Source: a virus
Reading direction: 5' to 3' (one strand)
Virus record (IMG/VR): IMGVR_UViG_3300005563_000073
Coordinates: 1-32,612 of that record
DNA length: 32,612 nt
Part shown: positions 14,281-22,151 of the stretch, in pieces
Numbering within the stretch: position 1 is the first letter of the stretch
Layout: every line of letters starts with the position of its first letter
Translations under genes and position numbers: made by a program
Notes under the pieces: generated by a model
What the model was told of the DNA's origin: nothing
Databases searched by the model: none
The model's input: the letters and a program-made list of their open reading frames with translations, nothing else

Positions 14281-16317
14281 TCAGCGGCGTGCGACGGCGT
14301 CGGAGATGCCCTGCTTCACGGCCTCGTACGCCTCCTGGGCGTTGACGACCTTGTTCAGCACGACGGCGCCCGGGTGGACGTGCACCACGGTGGATCCGGG
14401 GATCGTCGGGCCGCCACTCGGGCCGCCGGTGCGGCGCCGGGCGGAGGTGTCATCGGCGGACATGACGGTGCCGCTCTGCGTCGGCACGAACAGCTCCGGG
14501 CCGCGCTCACCCACCAGGTAGCTCTGCCCGGCGGTCACCGGGCCCCCGTCGGCGCGGGGGGTGAGCGGCGGCGCGAGCCCGCCACCGGAGTACCAGCCGT
14601 AGGCCTGCTCGTGGGCCAGCGCCCCGGCCGGGGAGCCGTAGCGGCTCGCGATGTAGTTCAGACCGGCGGTGGTCTGCGCGGCCGGGTCCGACGTCTTGGA
14701 CGCCCCGTACGCGCCCCACGTGGAGTCGAGGAACTGGAACATGCCGTAGGCGGTCGAGGTCGGGTTCTGCGCGTTGTTGCGGAACCCGCTCTCCCGCATC
14801 ACGACCGCGTACAGCGCGTCCCACTGGGCGCCGGTCCAGCCGCGCGCCGCCGCCATCGACTGCACCAGGGCCGCGTTGCCGCCGACCGCGGCCGGCGCCG
14901 AGCCGACCGGGCCGCCGACCGCGTTGGCGGCGGCGGCCAGCATCGCGTTCCACCAGTCGGTGATCTTCTGGACCAGGCCGTCGACCGCCTTGCCTGGGAC
15001 CTTCACCAGCATCTGCGCGATCGGCGACGACGCCGCACCCTCGGCGCCGGTGATCACGCCACCGAGCCACGCCTTGATCTTCCCGACCGGGTCGGACAGG
15101 AAGTCGCCGATCGACCCGACCGCCGAGCCGAGCCAGCCGAGGATGGTCGACCCGACCCCGCCGGCGCTGCCGCCGCTGCCGCCGGCCACCGGCGCCGGGT
15201 TGCCGACCACGCCGCCGCCGGCGAAGTTGCCGAGCACGGTGGCGGGGCGGCCGCCGCTGGCTGCGGCGTTGAGCGCGAGGATGGTCTGCGGGCCGATCGC
15301 CGCGACGAGCTCGGGGACGAGCACGGCCTCCCCGGGGGAGAGCATCGCGGGAACGGTGTCGCGGCCCGGCGCGTAGCCGCCGATCACGCCACCGCCGGCG
15401 AACTGCGGCGCATCGGGCAGGTGCCCGAGCCCGACGAAGTCGGCAACCCCGTCCCACACGGCCTTGATCCCGTGGGTGTAGACGGTGTCGACCACCCAGT
15501 GGATCGGGACGGCGACTGCCTGCTCGACGCCGGTCCAGACCTGACCGATGATCTTCTGGGCGTCGTCGAACGCCTGACCGAGCACCTTGAGTGCGACGCC
15601 GATCGGGTCGAAAACGTTCGTCTTGATCCAGTTCCAGGCGGTGCCGATGGCATCTTTGATGCCATTCCAAACAGGCACGACGTACGTCTGCCAGAGAACC
15701 TGGAAGCCGATACCCATCAGCGTGACGGCCGTGCTGATCGGCGTGAAAACGTTGGCCTTGATCCAGTTCCACGCCGTTCCGATGGCCGCCTGAATGCCAT
15801 TCCACACCGGGACGACGTATGTCTGCCAGAGAACCTGGAAGCCGATCCCCATGAGCTGGAGGCCGACCTTTATCGGCGTGAAAACGTTGGCGTTAAGCCA
15901 ATTCCACACCACATTGGAGATGTACATAATGCCATTCCAGGCTGGCTCAATGGCGTTTTTCCAGAGCCAAGTGGCCGCCATCCCCATGCCGTCGAAGCCG
16001 GGCTTGATGGTGTTCAGCCAGACCGCATTGACGATCGCAGCGAGAACGTTCCACGCGATGACGAATGGTGACACCAGCACGGTCCACACGACCGCGATCA
16101 GGATGCGCACCGCGAGCCCGATAGCCGAGAACACGGGCGAGAGCACGTTGTCCCACAGCCAGCTGGCTGCCGCGCCGATGGCCTGCCAGGCCGTGACGAA
16201 GGCGCCCTTGACGGTCTCCCACAGGCCAACGAAGAAGGCCGAGATCGGCCCCCAATTGTCGATGATGAAGTAGGCCGCCACGGCGACCGCTGTGACTACG
16301 GCAATGATCGCCAGCAT
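14281..16317 (-). CDS. Tape measure protein, C-terminal part with lytic transglycosylase domain
   Basis: 678 residues in phase with the upstream tape measure part. Residues 1-130 hold hydrophobic helices (IIAVVTAVAVAAYFIIDNWG). Residues about 135-240 carry tandem 45-residue Trp-rich repeats (MGIGFQVLWQTYVVPVWNGI twice). Residues about 480-590 are an SLT/goose-lysozyme-like domain: GWTGAQWDALYAVVMRESGF with catalytic Glu at E509, then AYGMFQFLDSTWGAYG. This would locally open peptidoglycan during DNA entry. The C-terminus is Gly/Thr-rich with FVPTQSGTVMS, common in tape measures. With the N-terminal part and three joining codons the full length would be 1,296 residues. Confidence 0.9.
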   Translation of the reverse strand: MLAIIAVVTAVAVAAYFIIDNWGPISAFFVGLWETVKGAFVTAWQAIGAAASWLWDNVLSPVFSAIGLAVRILIAVVWTVLVSPFVIAWNVLAAIVNAVWLNTIKPGFDGMGMAATWLWKNAIEPAWNGIMYISNVVWNWLNANVFTPIKVGLQLMGIGFQVLWQTYVVPVWNGIQAAIGTAWNWIKANVFTPISTAVTLMGIGFQVLWQTYVVPVWNGIKDAIGTAWNWIKTNVFDPIGVALKVLGQAFDDAQKIIGQVWTGVEQAVAVPIHWVVDTVYTHGIKAVWDGVADFVGLGHLPDAPQFAGGGVIGGYAPGRDTVPAMLSPGEAVLVPELVAAIGPQTILALNAAASGGRPATVLGNFAGGGVVGNPAPVAGGSGGSAGGVGSTILGWLGSAVGSIGDFLSDPVGKIKAWLGGVITGAEGAASSPIAQMLVKVPGKAVDGLVQKITDWWNAMLAAAANAVGGPVGSAPAAVGGNAALVQSMAAARGWTGAQWDALYAVVMRESGFRNNAQNPTSTAYGMFQFLDSTWGAYGASKTSDPAAQTTAGLNYIASRYGSPAGALAHEQAYGWYSGGGLAPPLTPRADGGPVTAGQSYLVGERGPELFVPTQSGTVMSADDTSARRRTGGPSGGPTIPGSTVVHVHPGAVVLNKVVNAQEAYEAVKQGISDAVARR
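15609..15904 (-). repeat. 135-bp tandem repeats within the tape measure
   Basis: The segment beginning GCCATTCC at 15661 recurs at 15796, a 135-base period, and the segment GAAAACGTT(C/G) occurs at 15609, 15744 and 15879, also 135 bases apart. Each unit encodes 45 residues, roughly one Trp-rich helical hairpin. Such units can change tail length in whole steps when copies are gained or lost. Confidence 0.85.
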
Positions 16318-16323
16318 GATCGC

Positions 16324-16326
16324 CTA
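16324..16326 (-). other. In-frame UAG splitting the tape measure
   Basis: Minus-strand reading CTG TAG GCG ATC ATG CTG GCG. The codon lies between two frames that are in phase, with only Ala and Ile codons separating it from the downstream ATG. No purine-rich ribosome site precedes that ATG. Confidence 0.9.
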
Positions 16327-18171
16327 CAGCGGGGCGCCGGCCACGGTGACGGCCAGTGCGCTCGATGCCCACCCATAGAAGGCGACGGTGAGCGCCACGA
16401 CCGAGGCGACCATGATGCCGCCCAGCACCCCGGCCAGGGCCATCGCGACGGTCTGGTGCTGGCTCAGCCAGGTCGCGCCGTCGGCGATCCACCCGACGAG
16501 CACGGTCAGCGGCGGCAGCAGGTAGGTGCCGATGCTGATCGCGAGCGACCCGAGGGCCGAGCCGGCCTGCGACAGCTTGACGTTGAGCGTCTCCTGGATC
16601 TCGGTCCAGCCCTTGACGTCACCGGAGGCGTCCTTGGTGGCGTTGCGGATGACGTCGATGTCGTTGGTCGTGGTGGAGGTGTTCTCCCCGGTGAGCATCA
16701 GCGCGACGTTGAGGCCGGTCGCGTCGCCGGTCGCCCGGCGCAGCGCATCGGAGTAGGACTGCATGGCCGACATGCCGGTGACCTGCTGCGTGCCGACCTG
16801 GTAGAAGTTGGTCGCGAGGGTCTTGAAGCTGACCGCCTGGCTCGCCGAGATCGGGTCGAGATCCTTCGCGGCCTTCGTGTAGTCCTTGAGGCTGATCGAC
16901 CCGTCGAGCAGCTTCCGGCCGAGGTCTTGCACAGGGCCCGGGAGGCCCTTGAGGGCGTTCTGGAGGTTGACGATGACCTTCTGGGCGCCGTCGCCCATGC
17001 CCTGCTGGATGCGTGTCGTGATCTCCAGCAGGGTCCCGGAGAGGCCCTTCGTGCCGAGGTCGCTCGACAGCTGCTGCGCGTTGATGCCCAGCGCGGCGAG
17101 CTCCTTGGCCTGCACCTGAGTCGGCGCGGCCATGTGCTTGATCACGTCGGAGAGGTTCTGCGTCGCCTGCTGCGCCGACATGCCGTGCACGGTCATCGAG
17201 GCGAGGTCGCCGAGGATGTCCTCGAGCGCGACATGGTTCGCCGAGGCGATCGGCAGCACCGACGACAGCGACCCGGACAGCTCCTCGAAGGTCATCTTGC
17301 CCTGCGAGGTGGCCGCGACCAGCTTGCTCGTGACGTCGGCCGAGTCGCTGGCCTTGAGGTGGTAGTCCTGCAGCACGCTGGTGAGGGCGTCGGCGACGAC
17401 GGTCAGGTCGGCGTTCTCGGTCTTCGCGCCCTGCGCCGCCGCCTTCAACACGTCGAGGCCGGCGGCGCCGTGCTGCCCACCGGACTCGACCTTGTACATG
17501 GCGGTGGACAGCGCCTCGGCGCTGTAGCCGACCTCGCCGGCCATCTGCAAGATCCCCTGGCGGACCAGGTCCAGGTTCGACTGCGCCTCACCCGCCGAGG
17601 TGACCAGCCGCTCGGTGCTCTGCTGGAAGTCGGCCGCCATCTTGACCGAGGCCACGGTGACAACCGCGCCGATCGCGGCGACGCCGAGCGCGGCCGCCTT
17701 CATGCTCTTCGCGCCGGCCTCGGTGGCGGCGACCTTGCGCTCTTCGGCGGCGGCCACCTCAGCGGCGGCGGTGCTGGCCGCTGCGGCGCTCTCGGCGGCC
17801 GCCTGCACCTCGATCAGTGCCGCATCGCGGATCGCGAGGGCGGCCGCGGTCGCCGCGTCGGCCTCGGCGCGCTTCGCGGCGGCGAACTCCTCGCTGCCGG
17901 CCGCGGCGAGCGCCTCGGCCTCGGCACCGGCGCGCAGGGCCGCGTTGTAGTCCATCTGGGCTGCGACGGCGGCCTTCATGGCCGCCGCGAGCTCCTTCTG
18001 CGCGGCCTGGTTCTTGACCGTGGCAGCGGACATCTGCTCGCTGGGCGCGACGGTCGCCTTCGCCGACGCCGACATGGCGTCGAGGGCGGCGTTCGCCTCG
18101 GCCAGGCCGGCGACGTACTCGCGCTGACCGATCAGCACCATGCGGGCGCCGACGGTTTCGAGCAGGTCCAT
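16324..18171 (-). CDS. Tape measure protein, N-terminal part (ends at in-frame UAG)
   Basis: 615 residues. Tape measures set tail length and are ejected with DNA. Residues 1-160 form a long Ala/Glu-rich coiled coil. Residues about 190-480 match the TP901-type tape measure core (AADFQQSTERLVTSAGEAQ; GEVGYSAEALSTAMYKVES; VIKHMAAPTQVQAKELAAL). Residues about 525-615 are hydrophobic with membrane-like helices. The frame stops at a UAG in the middle of this hydrophobic region, and the sequence after it stays open in the same frame and continues the usual tape measure pattern. Either a nonsense mutation, readthrough, or a true two-gene arrangement. Confidence 0.9.
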   Translation of the reverse strand: MDLLETVGARMVLIGQREYVAGLAEANAALDAMSASAKATVAPSEQMSAATVKNQAAQKELAAAMKAAVAAQMDYNAALRAGAEAEALAAAGSEEFAAAKRAEADAATAAALAIRDAALIEVQAAAESAAAASTAAAEVAAAEERKVAATEAGAKSMKAAALGVAAIGAVVTVASVKMAADFQQSTERLVTSAGEAQSNLDLVRQGILQMAGEVGYSAEALSTAMYKVESGGQHGAAGLDVLKAAAQGAKTENADLTVVADALTSVLQDYHLKASDSADVTSKLVAATSQGKMTFEELSGSLSSVLPIASANHVALEDILGDLASMTVHGMSAQQATQNLSDVIKHMAAPTQVQAKELAALGINAQQLSSDLGTKGLSGTLLEITTRIQQGMGDGAQKVIVNLQNALKGLPGPVQDLGRKLLDGSISLKDYTKAAKDLDPISASQAVSFKTLATNFYQVGTQQVTGMSAMQSYSDALRRATGDATGLNVALMLTGENTSTTTNDIDVIRNATKDASGDVKGWTEIQETLNVKLSQAGSALGSLAISIGTYLLPPLTVLVGWIADGATWLSQHQTVAMALAGVLGGIMVASVVALTVAFYGWASSALAVTVAGAPL

Positions 18172-18208
18172 GCGGGGGCGCCCCTCTCGTCTCGGAGGGG
18201 CGCGCGGG

Positions 18209-18460
18209 TCAGCTGAACAGCTTCGCGATGGCGTCGCCGACGTGGCTGCCGATCGCCTTGGCGAGCTGGTTCAGCTCCTCGGTGCGACGTTCGTTGTGGA
18301 GGCGACGGGCCCGGGAGATCACCGCAGCCGCGATGGTCCAGTCGTCGCCGCCGAGAGCGAGGAACGTCATCGGGTCGCCGATCCCGAGCAGGAGGGCTTC
18401 GGCGGCGGCGTCGACCAGGCGCTCAGGGTCGCTGTCGCCGCCGCCGCTCAGGAGTCCGAA
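18209..18460 (-). CDS. Tail assembly chaperone extension (GT-type, made by -1 frameshift)
   Basis: About 83 residues in the -1 frame relative to the upstream chaperone. It has no credible start of its own, because the part of this frame before the slippery site is the shadow of the first gene. The protein-like part begins FGLLSGGGDSDPERL and contains TFLALGGDDWTIAAAVISRA and a C-terminal helix ending AIAKLFS. A frameshift would make a fusion of about 292 residues, the equivalent of lambda gpGT. It ends 38 bases before the tape measure gene. Confidence 0.75.
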   Translation of the reverse strand, partial: FGLLSGGGDSDPERLVDAAAEALLLGIGDPMTFLALGGDDWTIAAAVISRARRLHNERRTEELNQLAKAIGSHVGDAIAKLFS

Positions 18461-19086
18461 AAATCCTTGTTCTGGTTCGGCAGCACCATGCCCGACCACT
18501 GCAGCAGCTTCGTGGCGGTGGAGGTGACGTCGGCCTCGGTGAGGTAGAGCGCCCGCACGACGGCGATCGCACCGGCGTGCTCGTCGAGCCCGAGGCTGTA
18601 GGCGAGGTCGGGGTCGAACTTGGTCCACTCGCCGTGCGGGTCGTCGTCGCGCAGCGACAGCCGGGGCCGCTGTTCCTGCTCGTACTCGTAGTCGTCGGCG
18701 CCCTCGATGGCGAACACGCCGATGCAGGAGCTGACCAGCACCTGAGCGTTGGCGTTGATGGCCCAGTCCTTCGGGCGGTTCTTGTTCTTCTGCATCTTCT
18801 CGATGCGGTCGGAGAACTCGCTCGGGCTAGCCGGGCCGTACCGCACCCAGATGGCGGGGCCGTCGTCGACCTCGCCCCAGCGCGGCACCCGCAGGTCGGT
18901 GTAGAGCAGATCCGTCATCTGCTGCTTGCGGGCGCGGAGGCTGAGCAGGGGAGAGCCGGCGGCGGCCCGGCGGGGGGCGGCGAGCTGCTGCGTCTGCTCC
19001 GCGGCGGAGTCGGGCGCGGCGTGCTGGCCGGCGGCGGCGATCGGCGCCGGCATGCTGACGGCGACGACGGAGGGGTCTGCGGACAT
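18448..19086 (-). CDS. Tail assembly chaperone (G-type, unshifted product)
   Basis: 212 residues. Role: coats the tape measure during tail assembly, equivalent to lambda gpG. Evidence is position (between tube and tape measure) and the presence of a downstream overlapping -1 frame entered at an A/T-rich slippery site near the end. The N-terminal 50 residues are Ala/Gln-rich and the remainder is mixed alpha/beta and rich in acidic residues (DDYEYEQEQRP). It ends in KDFSDS, TGA. Confidence 0.82.
   Translation of the reverse strand: MSADPSVVAVSMPAPIAAAGQHAAPDSAAEQTQQLAAPRRAAAGSPLLSLRARKQQMTDLLYTDLRVPRWGEVDDGPAIWVRYGPASPSEFSDRIEKMQKNKNRPKDWAINANAQVLVSSCIGVFAIEGADDYEYEQEQRPRLSLRDDDPHGEWTKFDPDLAYSLGLDEHAGAIAVVRALYLTEADVTSTATKLLQWSGMVLPNQNKDFSDS
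18457..18466 (-). other. Programmed -1 frameshift site of the tail chaperone genes
   Basis: Minus-strand sequence GGATTTTTCG, read in frame 0 as GAT TTT TCG. A run of five T is rare in this GC-rich region. Slippage by -1 at the Phe codon moves ribosomes to TTC GGA CTC CTG and bypasses the TGA at 18448-18450, entering the open frame that ends at 18209. GC-rich sequence capable of forming structure follows. Confidence 0.75.
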
Positions 19087-19144
19087 GCGGAAACTCCAGG
19101 AGTAGGGGCCAGGGGGCCAGGGGTGAGCGGTCGAGCCGAGAGGG

Positions 19145-19552
19145 CTACGAGCGGGTCTCGGGGTCGACCTCGAAGTCGTACATCTGCGGACTCGACGACG
19201 TGCTGTCCGCGTCGCCGACCTTGACGCCGAGCAGCCGGCCCGACCAGGTCATCGGGGTGCCCCAGGCGTTGCCCTGCTCGTCGAGGGGCTGCTTGGTGAT
19301 CTGGGCGCGGACGCCGCCGGACTGGTCCATCAGCCAGCGCAGCACCTCCCAGTCGCGCTCGCGCTCGAGCACGCGGGTGACGGTGATCGTCGCGTAGGTG
19401 GGGAGGGACCGGTAGCTCTTCTCCGGGCCCATGCCGCCGGGGCGGTGCATGGCGGACTTGGTCTGGACGTCGCCGCCCTTCATGGTGTCGTAGACGCCGA
19501 GGTCGCGACCGCCGACGTTGGCCGTGATCAGGTACTGCTGCGCGGTGCTCAT
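19145..19552 (-). CDS. Tail tube protein (T4 gp19-like)
   Basis: 135 residues forming the inner tube inside the sheath. The size, the opening QYLITANVGGRDLGVYDTMKG, and the central strands (YATITVTRVLERERDWEVL; LDEQGNAWGTPMTWSG; YDFEVDPE) match short contractile-phage tube proteins. The gene follows the sheath gene, the standard order, and precedes the chaperones. Confidence 0.92.
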   Translation of the reverse strand: MSTAQQYLITANVGGRDLGVYDTMKGGDVQTKSAMHRPGGMGPEKSYRSLPTYATITVTRVLERERDWEVLRWLMDQSGGVRAQITKQPLDEQGNAWGTPMTWSGRLLGVKVGDADSTSSSPQMYDFEVDPETRS

Positions 19553-19596
19553 GCCGCCTCCTTCGGGGGGCCCGTCGCCGTGGAGCGGGCGTGAAA

Positions 19597-19624
19597 GAGC
19601 CGCCCGGCGGGTGCCGGGCGGCTC
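19597..19624 (-). terminator. Perfect 12-bp hairpin between sheath and tube
   Basis: GAGCCGCCCGGC and GCCGGGCGGCTC pair perfectly around a 4-base loop, followed on the minus strand by TTTC. It lies in the 99-base gap 19553-19651. It looks like a partial transcription terminator or mRNA stabiliser that sets sheath level relative to downstream genes. Confidence 0.72.
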
Positions 19625-19651
19625 GGTGGATCAGTGCCAGGGAGGGGCCGA

Positions 19652-21124
19652 TCAGACGGACTGCGTGAGCGGCACGTTGATGATCGAGATGCGGGTGAAC
19701 TCGCTCATCGCCGACTGCCGGATGCTGAGCACGGCGAGTACCTGGCCGGCGGCGGCGGTCTGCACCGTGTTCACCGCGGACGAGGTGTCGACCTTGAATG
19801 CGTCGGTCGCTGAGGTGCCGAACAGGGCGCCGATCTGCCAGAAGCGCTGCAGCATGCCGGCCAGGTGGCCGTTGAGGCGGCCCAGCAGCTGCCCCTTGGC
19901 GTCGATCGCGGAGAACTGGGCGATCTCGGCGGCGATCTTCTGCCCCTCGTCCTGGATGGCCATGTGGAGGCGGCACCAGTTGAGCTGCGTGAACTGAGGG
20001 TCGATGCTCATCGAGCGGAAGCCGTAGAGCTGCACCACGCTGGCGATGTTGCGGATGACGTTGATGCCGGCAGCGTTGAGGTTGCCGCGGTCAGCCGCCA
20101 CGTAGGTCTGGCTCACTCCGATCGCGAACGACGATGCGCCGGCGGTGGAGCCGGCGGCCGCGACGTTCGGGTTCAGCGTCTGGGCGTCGGAGCGGGCGAT
20201 CGCGGCGGCCGCGAGCGCCGAGGGCGGTGCGACCCGCGACGGCGCGGGGATGCCGGTGCCGGTCGGGATGCCCGGGATCGTCACCCACGGCGCGACGATG
20301 CAGCCACGGGAGCCGTCGCCGCCGGCGATCGCCGCGGTGGCGGCGGAGATCAGGGTGGCCGCGGTCGGGGTGTCGACGCCGTCGAGCAGGGCGATGCGGT
20401 TGCAGGCCGACGCGTGCGCCATGAGCGCGACGTGGGCGGCGTCGGTGGTGCGGCCGGGCGCGGAGACCTGGCCGGGGCCGAGGTCGGGCGGGAACGCGTT
20501 GAGCGCGGCCGTCCAGGTGCCTTCGGCGATGGAGGCGTTGTCGTCGAGGCCGTTGGCCAGCGGGGTAGCCGCGACGACGGCCGGGTTGTTCGTCGGCGCG
20601 GCGGTGGCGTTGGCCTGGTCGACGACGACGATGAAGTTGCTCAGCGACGACCAGTTCTGCGCGTCAGCGGGCGAGGCGAGGTTCGGCGACTGCTCCACGG
20701 TGACGCCGTTGTAGGCGATCACGAGCTGGTAGGTGCCGGCGAGGGTGCCGGCGACGACCTGCACCGTGAGGGCGTTGCCCCAGGTGCCGGGGCTGTTCGC
20801 GCTGACCTTGATCGTGTTCAGCGGGGTCGTGGCGGAGTCCTTGAGGAACACCGACGCGGGGGCCGCGGAGGGGCCGACGACGCGCGACACCATGGCGAGC
20901 AGGCCGCCGTCGTGGAAGAACAGGTCGAGGGCGTCGTAGAGGGCGGTGTAGCCGGCGCGGCTGCCGAGCTTGGTGGTGAAGTCGGCCATGCTCTGCAGGC
21001 TGATCGGCGTGCCGACCGGGCCGCGCTGGGCCAGGCCGGTGACGAACCAGGTGGCGGTGGCGACGTTGGGGATCGGCGGCGGCGTAGCGACGGCCGTGGT
21101 GACGGTGATGCCCGGGGCGGTCAT
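19652..21124 (-). CDS. Tail sheath protein
   Basis: 490 residues forming the contractile outer sheath. The N-terminus (PGITVTT, then TWFVTGLAQRGPVGTPISL) is the classic sheath beta-strand arm and first domain, with SPGTWGNALTVQV in the middle. The conserved C-terminal half has the QTYVAADRGNLNAAGINVIR and FRSMSIDPQFTQLNWCRLH regions and ends in a strand (FTRISIINVPL) used for handshake contacts between subunits. Its presence defines the tail as contractile. Confidence 0.95.
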   Translation of the reverse strand: MTAPGITVTTAVATPPPIPNVATATWFVTGLAQRGPVGTPISLQSMADFTTKLGSRAGYTALYDALDLFFHDGGLLAMVSRVVGPSAAPASVFLKDSATTPLNTIKVSANSPGTWGNALTVQVVAGTLAGTYQLVIAYNGVTVEQSPNLASPADAQNWSSLSNFIVVVDQANATAAPTNNPAVVAATPLANGLDDNASIAEGTWTAALNAFPPDLGPGQVSAPGRTTDAAHVALMAHASACNRIALLDGVDTPTAATLISAATAAIAGGDGSRGCIVAPWVTIPGIPTGTGIPAPSRVAPPSALAAAAIARSDAQTLNPNVAAAGSTAGASSFAIGVSQTYVAADRGNLNAAGINVIRNIASVVQLYGFRSMSIDPQFTQLNWCRLHMAIQDEGQKIAAEIAQFSAIDAKGQLLGRLNGHLAGMLQRFWQIGALFGTSATDAFKVDTSSAVNTVQTAAAGQVLAVLSIRQSAMSEFTRISIINVPLTQSV

Positions 21125-21127
21125 GAA

Positions 21128-21520
21128 TCAGCTCTCCTGAGGTGCGGACGACGCCGCGGGGTCGGTGGGTGCCAGGGCGGAGGTCTCGGGGTCGGCGCCG
21201 GCCGCCGCGGCAGCCTCGGCCGAGGCGAGCGACAGCACGGTCGGGGCGTCCGCGTCGTAGGCCGCCCACGGCAGGCCTTCGGGGTCGGCCGTGTCGGCGG
21301 TGTCGGCGCCGGCCTCGGTGGAGTCGGCGAGCGGCGCGGAGAGCGGGTCGGCCGTCGGGGCCGGTGGGGCGTCGTCGTCCTCGCTGACGGGCACGAGCAG
21401 CCCATCGGCGATGAGCAGTTCGTGGCGGGCGGAGCGGTCGACGTCGGCGCGTTCACGCGGGGCGAGGACGCGCCCGCTGTCGAGATCGACGTCGTGAGTG
21501 CAGCCGTTCTTGACGAGCAC
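21128..21520 (-). CDS. Small acidic protein upstream of the sheath
   Basis: 130 residues from a GTG with AGAAGGAGG six bases upstream. The N-terminal 45 residues form a compact basic/acidic mix (VLAPRERADVDRSARHELL) and the rest is a low-complexity, acidic, Ala/Asp/Pro/Thr-rich tail. No known family recognised. The place in the operon would suit a neck or tail-accessory protein. Confidence 0.7.
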   Translation of the reverse strand: MLVKNGCTHDVDLDSGRVLAPRERADVDRSARHELLIADGLLVPVSEDDDAPPAPTADPLSAPLADSTEAGADTADTADPEGLPWAAYDADAPTVLSLASAEAAAAAGADPETSALAPTDPAASSAPQES

Positions 21521-21533
21521 GGCGGTCCTCCTT

Positions 21534-22151
21534 CTACGTGGGCCGGGGGGTGACGGTGACGTGCGTGGATGTGACGGCGGGGGCGGCGCGCGGCGGAGCC
21601 GTCGGGTCGTCGGGGGGCACGGCGGGGCCGGCGAAGGCGTCGACGACGCCATCGACGCTGACCGCCACCTGCAGCACGGCCTGACCCCACGTGCGGTAGG
21701 TGGTGTCGCCGCCCTGGACCTGGGCGTAGCGCTCGGCCCGCCAGGTGGTGCTCTCGGCGAACCCGCCGAGCGACGCCTGCTGCAGCAGCAGCTGCCGCAG
21801 CGCGGTCAGGTAGTTGCTGAGCTTGTCCTCGGTCTGCTGGTAGTCGGCGCCCCACATCCACAGCTCGATGCGCACGTCCCACACGGCGCGGTAGGTGCCG
21901 TTCCCGCGGCGCTCGGGCGGCGCCAGGGTGCCCGGCACCACCACGACGTAGCGGGGGGCCTCCTCGTGGGTCACGACGGAGGTGAGGGGCTGGTTCACGA
22001 AGTCGGTGAAGCCGGGCATCTCGGCGGGGTCGGCGCCGACCTGGCGGATGGCCTCGGCGACGTAGAACGGGGCCCAGCGGTCGAGGGTGGCCTTCACGGC
22101 CTGCCGGACGTGCGCCGGCCCGATGAACGGCCCCAGCGGTGATGTGGTCAT
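21534..22151 (-). CDS. Putative tail terminator / neck protein
   Basis: 205 residues, ATG overlapping the upstream stop. Residues about 15-175 contain helix and strand patterns (RYVVVVPGTL, AVWDVRIELWMWG, TEDKLSNYLTALRQLLLQ, AVLQVAVSVDGVV) like small alpha/beta tail terminator proteins; the C-terminus is Pro/Ala-rich. Assignment rests on gene order, since a terminator is expected between the completion protein and the sheath. It ends in TAG immediately followed by the next ribosome site. Confidence 0.6.
   Translation of the reverse strand: MTTSPLGPFIGPAHVRQAVKATLDRWAPFYVAEAIRQVGADPAEMPGFTDFVNQPLTSVVTHEEAPRYVVVVPGTLAPPERRGNGTYRAVWDVRIELWMWGADYQQTEDKLSNYLTALRQLLLQQASLGGFAESTTWRAERYAQVQGGDTTYRTWGQAVLQVAVSVDGVVDAFAGPAVPPDDPTAPPRAAPAVTSTHVTVTPRPT

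Noticed and set aside
13372-16071. Long plus-strand open frames, e.g. 899 residues here and several over 400 residues elsewhere
   Set aside because: They are low-complexity Arg/Gly/Ala shadows of well-supported minus-strand genes, with no recognisable domain and no ribosome site pattern. High GC removes stop codons from other frames.
16324-16326. Genome-wide reassignment of UAG to an amino acid
   Set aside because: UAG ends the terminase, the membrane protein at 28229, the tail terminator, the PDTG protein and the gene at 1201 at sensible places, just before ribosome sites or coupled starts.
18209-18628. The second chaperone frame as an independent 139-residue gene
   Set aside because: Its first part is the Arg/Pro-rich shadow of the first chaperone, with no ribosome site; only the part after the slippery site looks like protein.
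9406-21124. A phage-tail-like particle or extracellular contractile injection system instead of a phage
   Set aside because: Terminase, portal, capsid protease and capsid genes are present in the same operon, and tape measure and chaperones have phage order.
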